From the NCBI GenBank assembly GCA_937871285.1, contig CALMQS010000039.1, positions 124,001 through 188,000 on the forward strand: a stretch of 64,000 nt of DNA, given 5' to 3'. The DNA comes from an uncultured Sphingobacteriales bacterium (GTDB lineage Bacteria > Bacteroidota > Bacteroidia > Chitinophagales > Chitinophagaceae). The notes under the pieces are model-generated. The model ran no database searches. It was not told the DNA's origin and worked only from the letters and a program-made list of their open reading frames with translations. A program made the translations under genes and the position numbers. Shown here piece by piece: positions 27,493 through 35,734 of this stretch (position 1 is the stretch's first letter; every line of letters starts with the position of its first letter).

Positions 27493-27547
27493 CCCGCCCG
27501 CCTGCCCGACTGAGCCATTCAGGCGGGGCTGACGCCAGTCGGACGGG
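27493..27547. repeat. 55-bp GC-rich palindromic insert (copy C, D-loop)
   Basis: It begins CCCGCCCG and ends CGGACGGG. Internal arms CCGACTG/CAGTCGG pair perfectly, and GCCTG/CAGGC offers an alternative hairpin. It is nearly identical to the insert at 26996-27051. Confidence 0.82.
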
Positions 27548-27580
27548 GATAGTATAAGAGTTTCCGAAGCTCCAGATCCA

Positions 27581-27638
27581 CCCGCCCGAACGCCCGCCTG
27601 AACGAGCATTCGGGCGGGTATCGTTCGGTACGGGCGGG
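27581..27638. repeat. 58-bp GC-rich palindromic insert (copy C, T-stem)
   Basis: Its ends CCCGCCCG/CGGGCGGG pair perfectly over 8 bp. An inner hairpin CCCGCCTGAA/TTCGGGCGGG has 10 bp with one G-T wobble. It shares the GAGC-ATTC-GGCGGG core with the D-loop inserts, so it is a relative rather than a copy. Confidence 0.8.
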
Positions 27639-27792
27639 GGTTCGATTCCTGGCGAGGCCACAAATTTTAAAACGTGTATTTTGCTTACATAAGTGCCACC
27701 CGCTCTGTAATATCCGGTCTTTTCCTTACTAAGTGGCGCATCTCTATATATTTTTCTCCTCCGTTTGAGTTTTGGAATCTATTTTTACTGCT

Positions 27793-29295
27793 ATGGCAAA
27801 CAGGTCTAAGTATGGTTTACTATTATCTGTACTTATAATATTCGCGGTAAGCTGTCAAACCGCCAGGAAAACAATGGATCCGGCTAAAAAATTTCCCGCC
27901 GAAGTCCTGCGTAAAGATTATACCCTGCTCCGCGAAATCATGGAGCGGTTTCACCCTGCACTATACTGGTATACGCCTAAAGACAGCATGGACTATTATT
28001 TTGATCAATACTATAATGCCATTACCGACTCTATGACACGGCAGCAGTTTGGCTTTACTATATTGGCCCCGCTCACTACCAAAGTGCATTGCGGGCATAC
28101 CAGCTTTAACTATCCAAGGGCTTACAGCCGGCGGCAGCGCGAGCATGCGCAGCCTTCCTTTCCGCTGTTTATGAAAATATGGCCCGATACGATGGTGCTT
28201 ACTTCCAACCTGAATAAAAAAGACAGCATTCTAAAAAGGGGCACGTTAATTACCCGTATTAACGGGCTTGATGTGCGGCAACTGGCCGATACGCTTTTCC
28301 GGTTCATGCCAACAGACGGTTACGCAGAGAACGTAAATTATATACGGCTCAGCGCGGCATTCCCTTATTATCACCGCAATATTATAGGACTGTCTGCAAA
28401 ATACGCGGTGGGGTATATAGACAGCGCAGGGGTGGAAAGAACAGCTACGGTTCCCCTGTTTGACCCGGCTACAGACAGCCTGGCAAGAACCTTTATCCGG
28501 AACAGGAATAAACAAATTGACCCTGAAAATAAGCCGGCAAAATGGGAGAACTTCAGATCGTTTAAAGCGGATACCGCTCATGCATTGGCGATAATGGCCA
28601 TACACAGCTTCGGGAGCAAGGGTCGCTTACCTTCTTTTTACCGGAAAAGTTTCCGGCAGCTCCGCAAAGCAAAAACGCCCAACTTAGTTATTGACCTGCG
28701 CACCAATGGCGGTGGTAAAGTAAATAACTATACCTCCCTTGCCCGGTATATCCGCGATACACCGTTTAAAGTTGCCGATACCGCCACGGCCATGCATAAC
28801 GGACTGGGGCGTTACAAACGTTACTTCAGCTCGGGATGGCTCAATTCGATGATCCTTTTTTTAACCACCACTAAAAAGGAAGACGGCAGGTATCATTTCA
28901 GGTACTGGGAAAAGCACGCATTTCATCCCCGCAAAAAAAATCATTACAACGGGCAGGTATTTGTGCTGATCAACGGCCCCACATTTTCGGCATCCACCCT
29001 GTTTGCACACACCGTAAAAGGACAATCCAACGTGTTGCTTATTGGTGAAGAAGCCGGGGGCGGGGCGCATGGCAACAGCGGCATTCTTATTCCGGATATA
29101 GTACTGCCCGAAACCAAAATGAAAGTGCGGATGCCCCTGTTCCGTTTGGTGCAATACCATCACCCGTCTAAAGATGGCAGGGGCGTAATGCCCGATATAT
29201 ATGTGCCACCCACGGTTGACAATATCAGGCGCGACAGGGATGGTAAAATGGATAAGGTAAAAGAGATCATAAAAGATTCATCTGCAATACAATAA
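27793..29295 (+). CDS. Lipoprotein S41-family peptidase-like protein
   Basis: The 500-residue product starts at ATG 27793 with a lipoprotein signal peptide (YGLLLSVLIIFAVSC), so it is likely anchored to a membrane. An N-terminal helical domain is followed by a PDZ-like part (GTLITRINGLDVRQLADTL, about 150-175). The C-terminal S41 core contains LVIDLRTNGGGKVNNYT, VLINGPTFSASTLFAH with the probable nucleophile serine, and IGEEAGGGAHGNSG. The family cleaves C-terminal regions of proteins (tail-specific proteases). The substrate is unknown. An in-frame TTG at 27772 is a weaker start. Confidence 0.85.
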   Translation: MANRSKYGLLLSVLIIFAVSCQTARKTMDPAKKFPAEVLRKDYTLLREIMERFHPALYWYTPKDSMDYYFDQYYNAITDSMTRQQFGFTILAPLTTKVHCGHTSFNYPRAYSRRQREHAQPSFPLFMKIWPDTMVLTSNLNKKDSILKRGTLITRINGLDVRQLADTLFRFMPTDGYAENVNYIRLSAAFPYYHRNIIGLSAKYAVGYIDSAGVERTATVPLFDPATDSLARTFIRNRNKQIDPENKPAKWENFRSFKADTAHALAIMAIHSFGSKGRLPSFYRKSFRQLRKAKTPNLVIDLRTNGGGKVNNYTSLARYIRDTPFKVADTATAMHNGLGRYKRYFSSGWLNSMILFLTTTKKEDGRYHFRYWEKHAFHPRKKNHYNGQVFVLINGPTFSASTLFAHTVKGQSNVLLIGEEAGGGAHGNSGILIPDIVLPETKMKVRMPLFRLVQYHHPSKDGRGVMPDIYVPPTVDNIRRDRDGKMDKVKEIIKDSSAIQ

Positions 29296-29579
29296 ATACG
29301 ATGATTACTAACGGATAAGCATACCTTGCAGGAACTTTACCGGAGATAATGCAATAATAACACAACCGTTTCTTTTTTTATCCTTATAAAATTATTACTT
29401 TAGCAACCCGGTTTATCCCGATCGAATCCCTTATCCCACTGTTTTACTTCTAATCTTACACTATCGCGGCATGTAGCTGTATTTAGTTTACATCAAGTCA
29501 ATCCCTGTTTAAAACCTCCGTTACCCTGCGACCATTACCACTGTTCCGCAAAAACGAAACCTTAAAGTAATACTGTAAA

Positions 29580-31187
29580 ATGCGTATCATTTTTATTGTG
29601 CTTCTGCTGTGCATAACAGCGGGCCATTCGCTCCGGGCACAGGATGTGCCGGGTTGTATGGATCCTGCATCTCCTGATTATGTTGAAAATGCTACTATTA
29701 GCGACGGATCATGCGGATATCCTGACGGCTCTGCCGCACTATTAAATTCAAGAATTGCTACACTTCCTGATGACCTGCAGGAAATAAGCGGGATGATCTA
29801 CTGGAATGGAAAATTGTACGGACATGAAGACAGTGGTAACGATCCCATTATTTATGAAATGGACGCTGCAACGGGAGTGATATCTAAAAGGATTACCCTG
29901 GAGGTTTCCACTGTGAATATGGACTGGGAAGACATCACACAGGATGACAATTATATTTATGTAGGCGATTTTGGAAACAATTCGGGAACCAGGCAAAACC
30001 TGAGAATTTTTAGAGTTGCCAAAAGCCTTATAACCACTATTACCGGAGAGTCGGGCACCATTGCCGCAGCGGATATTGCCACGATTAATTTTACATACAG
30101 CGATCAAGCTGATTTTACACCGCATCTTAATACCACTCCTTTTGACTGTGAGGCGATGATATATCACGATGGTAACCTGCATTTATTTACCAAGGGTTGG
30201 GATGGAAACGGTACCAAACATTATATATTACCTGCTACACCCGGAACCCAGGAAGCGACATACCTTGAAAGCCTGGATACGGAGAACTTTCGCATAACAA
30301 GTGTAACCAAGGCGAACAACAATGCTGTTATCTTGTTGGGTTATGAAACCGAATATTCAATCAATCCTCTTATTTTACCAAAGGTGGCGATATGGGTTAT
30401 AAGTGGCTTTAATGATTATAATACAATAATAGAAACAGGGAATAAAAGAAAAATTGATTTAGGGTTGATTGCAAATACTCTTACTACTGGTATAGGTCAG
30501 GCGGAAGCGATAACTGCCACAAGCCAAACAATGGTTTTGATATCCAGTGAGCATTTTGCCATAACAGAACCTCTTCCAGTTACTATTAACCAAGGCTTGT
30601 TCGAATTAAATACTGAGCAATGGATGCCACTCTATATCCTCCCCTTCGGCATTACCAACTTTACGTCGCGGCTGAGCAATAACCAGGTGGCATTAACCTG
30701 GGAATACAGCGGGCAGGGCGTTGCTTATTTTGAAGTGGAAGCTGCCGGCCAGGCTAACGGAACCTACCGGTCAATAGGTAAAGTATACGATGCCGGTAAC
30801 ACATCATCTTTATTCAGCTTTACAGATAAGGAACCGCTGGTATCTGCCCAACGGTTTTACAGGATCAGGATCGTTTCACCCGATGGCAAACACACCTACA
30901 GTAAAACGCTTGCCGTTAGCGACAGCAGCAACACGCAATTCAACCTTACCGTGGCGCCGAACCCCTTCAGCGATAAAGTAGATATCAGCTTTTACAGCGA
31001 TAAGCGGCAAACCGTTCAGTTCAGCATCATGGACATGCATGGCAGAACAATAATGCTGAAGCAGCTGCAGTGCACACCGGGCAGGTACAGCTATATGATG
31101 GATGGGTTGCAGGGCTTAAGCAGTGGCGTTTATTTTTTAACCGCCAGAACACCCGGCAATAATTATGTCCGGAAGATCGTGCGGTAA
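29580..31187 (+). CDS. Secreted T9SS cargo protein with C-terminal sorting domain
   Basis: The 535-residue product has a signal peptide (IIFIVLLLCITAGHSLRAQ). It then has one copy of the GCxDPxxxxYxxxATxxDGSCxY motif (GCMDPASPDYVENATISDGS, read to CGY), a small cysteine-paired module common in secreted Bacteroidota proteins. The middle (about 60-350) looks like a beta-propeller of the SdiA-regulated/esterase type (EISGMIYWNGKLYGHEDSGN, DWEDITQDDNYIYVGDFGNN). The end has the type A T9SS sorting tail: VAPNPFSDKVDISF, SIMDMHGRTI, LSSGVYFLTART, VRKIVR. It should be exported through the outer membrane. The 284-bp upstream spacer shows no gene. Confidence 0.87.
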   Translation: MRIIFIVLLLCITAGHSLRAQDVPGCMDPASPDYVENATISDGSCGYPDGSAALLNSRIATLPDDLQEISGMIYWNGKLYGHEDSGNDPIIYEMDAATGVISKRITLEVSTVNMDWEDITQDDNYIYVGDFGNNSGTRQNLRIFRVAKSLITTITGESGTIAAADIATINFTYSDQADFTPHLNTTPFDCEAMIYHDGNLHLFTKGWDGNGTKHYILPATPGTQEATYLESLDTENFRITSVTKANNNAVILLGYETEYSINPLILPKVAIWVISGFNDYNTIIETGNKRKIDLGLIANTLTTGIGQAEAITATSQTMVLISSEHFAITEPLPVTINQGLFELNTEQWMPLYILPFGITNFTSRLSNNQVALTWEYSGQGVAYFEVEAAGQANGTYRSIGKVYDAGNTSSLFSFTDKEPLVSAQRFYRIRIVSPDGKHTYSKTLAVSDSSNTQFNLTVAPNPFSDKVDISFYSDKRQTVQFSIMDMHGRTIMLKQLQCTPGRYSYMMDGLQGLSSGVYFLTARTPGNNYVRKIVR

Positions 31188-31214
31188 TGTACGGCTGCCT
31201 GTTAAGGTGAGAAC

Positions 31215-31310
31215 GAAGCATCTGTATTTTATTTGGTCCTTGTGATTTGTCTTTTGGTGCTTTGTCTTCCCTCGGATTTCGAAATTCAGGCTTCGGATTT
31301 AACCTTCATC
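31215..31310. repeat. Dispersed intergenic repeat, copy 1
   Basis: It contains ATTTTATTTGGTCCTTGTGA, TTTGGTGCTTTG and CGGATTTCGAAATTCAGG. The same ordered blocks recur at 34420-34560 (inverted), 44340-44450, 52830-52945 and 61975-62100, always between genes. Confidence 0.65.
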
Positions 31311-31338
31311 CGCTTCCTGTAGCCGTGTTGAAAACATT

Positions 31339-32442
31339 TCACACAGTAACCACATCCTTCACTTCCAGCGCATCATTAAACAGCACAAATTCTGCGGTAT
31401 AGCCTGCTTCTATTTTCCCTAAAGGCACTTTAGTTTTTAACAATTGCGCAGGATAAGCAGAAGCCATACGCAGCGCTTCTTCAAGCGGTATGCCGGCATG
31501 GGCCACCGCGTTTTTTACCGACTGCATCATGGTTAAGGCGGAACCCGAAAGCGTTCCGTTGGGAAGTGTATAACGGTCGCCTTTAAATACATGCCGGTAT
31601 TCGCCTTTAGCTGTTTCTGCAACAGCGTCTGTTATGAAGAACAGGCGTTCACCCATAATTTTTTTGCTGATGCGCAGCGATACAAAATCAACATGCACGC
31701 CATCGGCAACAATGCTGCTTTTAACGGTATCATTATTATAAACAGCCCCAACCAGTCCCGGCTCGCGGCTTTGGAATGGCGACATAGCATTAAACAAATG
31801 TGTGGCAGCGGGAATACCCAAAGCAAATCCCTTTGCAGCCTCAGCGTATGTGGCATTGCTATGTCCGGCCGAAACAATAATATCATTATCCATTAGCATC
31901 CGTATGATTTCCGCATCGCAAACCTCCGGCGCTATGGTCATCATTTTAAGCACGCCCTTACCCTTTTCCAGCAGCATGGCTACTTCGTCAACGGTGGGCT
32001 TTTTAATGCATTCCAGGATATGCGCTCCTTTTTTTACGGGATTAAGATAGGGCCCTTCCAGATGCAAGCCCAGCACACCTTTACCACCCTGTTGCCAGTA
32101 CTTCTTTACCAACTCAATGCCTTTCAAAAAATTTTCGATGGTATTGGTGGCCATGGTAAGCATGAACTGTGTGCAGCCGCCCCGGAGGCAATACTGGTAA
32201 GTAGCGGCAATAGCTTCTGTATTCAGTTCGGCCGAAAACAGTTTGCCATCGCCACCATAGATCTGCAGATCAATAAAAGCGGGCGCTATGTTCAGTTTAC
32301 CGAGATCCTTAACGGCATACCCTGCCGGCAATTCCTTTTCGTTAACCAGCCCCTCTGTTATATTATTGTTCACCAGGATGGCTTTACCCGTTTCCTTTTT
32401 AATGCCGGTGTATATGCTGCAATTGGTATAGGCTATTTTCAT
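31339..32442 (-). CDS. nagA: N-acetylglucosamine-6-phosphate deacetylase
   Basis: The 367-residue amidohydrolase-fold enzyme turns N-acetylglucosamine 6-phosphate into glucosamine 6-phosphate and acetate, feeding NagB. Visible motifs are APAFIDLQIYGGDG near residue 55 (modified form of the HGxxG metal motif), LGLHLEGPYLNPVKKGAH with the metal glutamate (about 125-142), SAGHSNATY with a metal histidine, THLFNAMSPFQSREPGLVGA, and FITDAVAET with the catalytic aspartate. The first motif reads LQIYGGDG rather than the usual DxHxHG, as in other single-metal NagA proteins. An amidase gene ends 16 bp upstream on the same strand, so they may be one operon. Confidence 0.93.
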   Translation of the reverse strand: MKIAYTNCSIYTGIKKETGKAILVNNNITEGLVNEKELPAGYAVKDLGKLNIAPAFIDLQIYGGDGKLFSAELNTEAIAATYQYCLRGGCTQFMLTMATNTIENFLKGIELVKKYWQQGGKGVLGLHLEGPYLNPVKKGAHILECIKKPTVDEVAMLLEKGKGVLKMMTIAPEVCDAEIIRMLMDNDIIVSAGHSNATYAEAAKGFALGIPAATHLFNAMSPFQSREPGLVGAVYNNDTVKSSIVADGVHVDFVSLRISKKIMGERLFFITDAVAETAKGEYRHVFKGDRYTLPNGTLSGSALTMMQSVKNAVAHAGIPLEEALRMASAYPAQLLKTKVPLGKIEAGYTAEFVLFNDALEVKDVVTV

Positions 32443-32457
32443 TTTATTAGTATGGGT

Positions 32458-33267
32458 TCAGGGATCAATTAAAAAACTGTCGGCATCTTTCCAAAAAGGA
32501 AACTGCCTGCGTACCGCTTCTAATTTTTCTTTATGCAAAACGGTAGTGAACACCTCTTCTTTATGGGACTGTGTATACAATGTTTCACCCAACGGGTCAA
32601 TGATCATGGAATCGCCGCTATGGTATATATTGTTGCCATCATTCCCTACACGGTTTACGCCGGCAACATAGCACTGATTTTCTATAGCCCTGGCATGGAG
32701 TAAGGTTTTCCAGGCATGGTTGCGGCTTTCTGGCCAGTTGGCCACATAAATAATGAGATCATATTCGGGAAGGTTCGCCGCTCCATCCTGCCGCGGATAA
32801 TTTTTTTGCCGCACCCACACAGGGAAACGAAGGTCGTAACAAACCTGCAGGTTTATCTTCCACCCTTTTACGGAAGCGATAAGTCTTTTGTTACCAGGGG
32901 TATACCGTTCATCTTCCGAAGCGTAGGCAAATAAATGCCGTTTATCGTAGTAACCATAATTGCCATCGGGCAGCATCCATATCAGGCGGTTAAAGTACTG
33001 CCCGCCTTCTTCAATAATAACACTTCCGGTAAGGATGATTTTTTTTTGTGCCGCCACGGCTTTCATCCATGCTACGGTATCACCGTCCATTTTTTCAGCG
33101 AGTGCCTCGGGGTACATGCTAAAGCCCGTGCTGAACATTTCGGGCAAAATCACTACTTCTGTTGGTTGTGGTATGGCAATGATCTTTTCCTTTAACATCC
33201 GCAGGTTAGCGGCTTTATCTTCCCAGTGTAAATGGGTTTGAATGGTAGTAACAGAAAGTGCCGGCAT
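32458..33267 (-). CDS. Nitrilase-superfamily amidase (omega-amidase type)
   Basis: The 269-residue product has the carbon-nitrogen hydrolase triad: glutamate in VVILPEMFSTGF, lysine in YDKRHLFAYA and cysteine in LQVCYDLRFPVW, in the right order. The closest recalled group is the YafV/NIT2-like omega-amidases, which hydrolyse alpha-ketoglutaramate or alpha-ketosuccinamate. ATG at 33267 (MPALSVTTIQTHLHWEDK) is preferred over the TTG at 33273. It lies directly upstream of nagA on the same strand. Exact substrate unknown. Confidence 0.88.
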   Translation of the reverse strand: MPALSVTTIQTHLHWEDKAANLRMLKEKIIAIPQPTEVVILPEMFSTGFSMYPEALAEKMDGDTVAWMKAVAAQKKIILTGSVIIEEGGQYFNRLIWMLPDGNYGYYDKRHLFAYASEDERYTPGNKRLIASVKGWKINLQVCYDLRFPVWVRQKNYPRQDGAANLPEYDLIIYVANWPESRNHAWKTLLHARAIENQCYVAGVNRVGNDGNNIYHSGDSMIIDPLGETLYTQSHKEEVFTTVLHKEKLEAVRRQFPFWKDADSFLIDP

Positions 33268-33348
33268 GATCAATACATGAAATACATCAAAGCTTCCGCT
33301 GTTAAACAGGAATATATTGCTATGTAAAATAATAGATTTTTGCTGAGC

Positions 33349-34005
33349 CTACGCTATTCCGGCATTATTAATAAAGTTCACCAGCGCGGCTGTATTCTTT
33401 AAATTGAGCTTTTTCAGAATATTGTGGCGATGAACCTCTACCGTTTTAAGCGTGATGCTCAACTGCAGCGCAATTTCTTTTGAAGACTGCCCCTGTTTGA
33501 TAAGGTCGATGATCTCTACTTCGCGCTGCGATAACAGGTTAATATCCGGCTTCTCGGTGTCTTCTAAGATTTGTTCGGAAAGGATGGTCTTTACCTCGTG
33601 GCAGATATATTTATTACCCTGTGCCACTTCGCTGATAGCGCCGATCATTTCCTCTTTTGATGAGTTTTTGGTAATGTATCCCATTGCGCCAACCTGCAGC
33701 ATCTTTTTGGCATAAGCAGGCTGCGAATGCATGGAAACGCCAATGATCCTGGAATCGGGTGATATTTTACGGATTTCTTTTGTGGCTTCGAAACCGTTCA
33801 TCGGGGTCATATTAATATCCATTAATATAATATCCGGATGGTTGCTTTCAGCGAGCTCAATAGCGGTTTTTCCCGAGTCAGTTTCAGCAATTACCTGAAA
33901 TCGTGAGTCGCTGTTTAAAATAAAAGACCAGGTATCTCTGATCAGCTTATGATCATCAACTATTAAGATAGTGATCTTACTATTCACAGGATTGTGTATT
34001 AACAT
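33349..34005 (-). CDS. NarL/FixJ-type response regulator (orphan)
   Basis: The 218-residue product has an N-terminal receiver domain: acidic pair in ILIVDDHKLIRDTW, phospho-aspartate in DIILMDINM, conserved lysine in GYITKNSSKEE. A C-terminal LuxR-type DNA-binding domain follows (LSQREVEIIDLIKQGQSSKEIALQLSI, then TVEVHRHNILKKL). No histidine kinase gene is adjacent, so the partner is encoded elsewhere. The downstream amidase begins 82 bp away. Two promoter-like boxes precede it, one at 34024-34031 (TATATTTG) and one farther up. Confidence 0.93.
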   Translation of the reverse strand: MLIHNPVNSKITILIVDDHKLIRDTWSFILNSDSRFQVIAETDSGKTAIELAESNHPDIILMDINMTPMNGFEATKEIRKISPDSRIIGVSMHSQPAYAKKMLQVGAMGYITKNSSKEEMIGAISEVAQGNKYICHEVKTILSEQILEDTEKPDINLLSQREVEIIDLIKQGQSSKEIALQLSITLKTVEVHRHNILKKLNLKNTAALVNFINNAGIA

Positions 34006-34736
34006 GTGCGGATAAGGTTTTTACAAATATAAACGACTTTAGAACTTTAAGAGCGAAGGTGCGTTTCAAAAGAATAATAATCAGCAATATAGACAAAAAA
34101 TTAACTTATTTAAACAGGGCCAGGGGAATGCGATTTAAATGGGTATAATTTAAAGTCGCCCTGCAAAGGTATTTATATAAAATCATGCAAACCAATTATT
34201 TCCCGAAGAATGGCCGTAAGGTCCATGCTGCAGGTTTATACAACGTTTTTTGCGCATGTTTTGGAGACAGGCTGGTAACGGAAAGCCTGAAGTAAGAATA
34301 ATAGCCATATTAAATAAAGGGACGCGGCTAATAATCTGCTGCAATATAAGGGATTAAATTCACTTATTGTATCAGGAAATGGAGCGGGCAAAGGAGGTAC
34401 TGGAGAAATACCGAAAAGCCAAGTCATAAGTCCGAAGCCGGGAATTCGAAATTCGAAGGAATACAAAAGCACTAAATAACAAGAACCAAATAAAACTCAA
34501 ATGCTAAATCCGAATACTAAAGTTCGAAATCCGAGGTCAAATGCAACCACAAACTATAAATTAAAAATCCGAACATTCAGCCTGTCGTTACTTACTGATG
34601 GCCAACGGCTGATTGCTGAGCGCTGACACCTGATAGCCGCATACAATAAGCTCATATTGAAACGAATTTCCCCTGAAACCTGAGACCTGTACCTTGCACC
34701 TCCATCCATCTCAAATAACATTAAATAACCCTTATT
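34006..34736. other. 731-bp spacer with repeats, no gene
   Basis: It holds promoter-like boxes on the right-hand side of the response regulator and an inverted copy of the dispersed intergenic repeat (about 34420-34560, with GAATTCGAAATTCGAAGG, AACAAGAACCAAATAAAA, AATCCGAATACTAAAGTTCG). A GAAACCTGAGACCTGTACC segment (34675-34700) also occurs inverted near 44300-44325 and 52755-52790. A 78-codon minus-strand frame inside is repeat-derived. Confidence 0.6.
34164..34191 (-). promoter_or_regulatory. Promoter-like pair TTTG / TACCTTTG upstream of the response regulator
   Basis: On the minus strand, TTTG (34191-34188) is followed after 16 bp by TACCTTTG (34171-34164). The spacing is slightly short for the Bacteroidota consensus. 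It lies about 160 bp before the response-regulator ATG. Confidence 0.4.
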
Positions 34737-35612
34737 TTAATTCCTTTTATCTAATCCCCACGAAAGCTTACCCCTGAGGGTTTGTAAAAAGCTGTTTTCG
34801 CTCAGCCTTATCAAACTTATTGTAAACGCTTCTTTCTTAACAGCCAGTTGTATGTCTTTATTCACAATCTCCCGGCGGGAGTCCAATGCGCATATAAACT
34901 GGTCGGTTCTGCCTTCTATTTCAAAGGAAACAATACTGTTGTCCGGAATAACAATGGGTCGAACGTTAAGGTTATGAGGCGCCACCGGCGTTATAATAAA
35001 GCTTCCTGAATCGGGAAACAATATGGGTCCGTTGCAGCTTAAAGAATAGCCCGTTGATCCGGTAGGCGTAGATACAATGATACCATCTGCCCAATAGGTA
35101 TTTAAAAACTCTCCATTGAGGTAAGTGTGGATCTTAATCATGGAGGAAGTATCTCTTTTATGTATGGCGAACTCATTAAGCGCATAGGGTGTTTTACCAA
35201 AGAGCGGGATGCTGGCATCCAAATGAATAAGGCTTCTTTTGTCAATTACATACGTGCGGTTAGCCAAAGCATTTACGGTATGGGCAAGCTCATGTTTGCC
35301 AATGGTAGCCAAAAAGCCCAGGCGGCCGAAATTAATGCCCAGCACGGGTATATTACTATTCCTGATAAAAGTTAAGGTATCTAATAAGGTACCATCACCC
35401 CCCATGCTTATTATGCACTCAAAACTATCATCCAGGTCACCCGCATCAATAAATGTTGGGTATTGATTTGGCGGAAAGAGATGCCTGACCTGCTCAAAAA
35501 AGTAGTGCTGGATGTAACAAGATATCTTATGCTTCTCCAGTTCATCCAAGAGGAGTATAAGGTCTTCCTGCCTCACGGTTTCGCCACCACGGCTGTATAT
35601 AGCGATTTTCAT
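34737..35612 (-). CDS. nadK: NAD kinase
   Basis: The 291-residue enzyme phosphorylates NAD to NADP. The active-site motif GGDGT is in ISMGGDGTLLDTL (about 70-80), followed by LGINFGRLGFLA and the substrate loop TPTGSTGYSLSCNGPI. The length is standard. It is the last gene of a minus-strand run (alpha/beta hydrolase, CBS protein, BamA-like protein, nadK); linkage of nadK, a CBS protein and an outer-membrane assembly protein is common in Bacteroidota. The 122-bp gap upstream contains a REP-like palindrome. Confidence 0.96.
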   Translation of the reverse strand: MKIAIYSRGGETVRQEDLILLLDELEKHKISCYIQHYFFEQVRHLFPPNQYPTFIDAGDLDDSFECIISMGGDGTLLDTLTFIRNSNIPVLGINFGRLGFLATIGKHELAHTVNALANRTYVIDKRSLIHLDASIPLFGKTPYALNEFAIHKRDTSSMIKIHTYLNGEFLNTYWADGIIVSTPTGSTGYSLSCNGPILFPDSGSFIITPVAPHNLNVRPIVIPDNSIVSFEIEGRTDQFICALDSRREIVNKDIQLAVKKEAFTISLIRLSENSFLQTLRGKLSWGLDKRN

Positions 35613-35644
35613 CAGTATATTTTTTATGTTTTAATGGTCTGACG

Positions 35645-35667
35645 CCTGCCTGTTCGGTAGACAGGGA
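35645..35667. repeat. Imperfect CCTGCCTG..CAGG palindrome
   Basis: CCTGCCTGTTCGGTAGACAG followed by GGA is a degenerate relative of the perfect palindrome at 2059-2078, lying between nadK and the BamA-like gene. Confidence 0.45.
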
Positions 35668-35734
35668 ACTCCGCAAAGCATACAACCTCCTCTATGAGAA
35701 AAATTTATCATGCTCCGTTTCATTTTGTATTTTT

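Larger units (their letters stand above)
27476..27660 (+). pseudogene. tRNA-Arg (CCG) copy C interrupted by two palindromic inserts
   Basis: All 72 tRNA positions are present with one change (T to C at position 11, giving a C-A mismatch in the D-stem). A 55-bp insert splits the D-loop (27493-27547) and a 58-bp insert splits the 5' strand of the T-stem (27581-27638). No tRNA base is lost or duplicated at either junction, allowing for G ambiguity. It is either a pseudogene or, less likely, a precursor from which the inserts are removed. Its 5' end also provides the stop codon of the GIY-YIG gene. Confidence 0.82.

Noticed and set aside
26841..27660. CRISPR array
   Set aside because: Repeats here are inverted or unevenly spaced, not direct repeats with constant spacers, and no cas genes are in the window.
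27373..27663. Minus-strand ORFs of 75-96 codons over the split tRNA
   Set aside because: They are antisense to the interrupted tRNA-Arg copy and its GC-rich inserts; no protein-like composition.
34236..34472. 78-codon minus-strand ORF in the nadK/response-regulator spacer
   Set aside because: It overlaps the dispersed intergenic repeat and has no conserved features.
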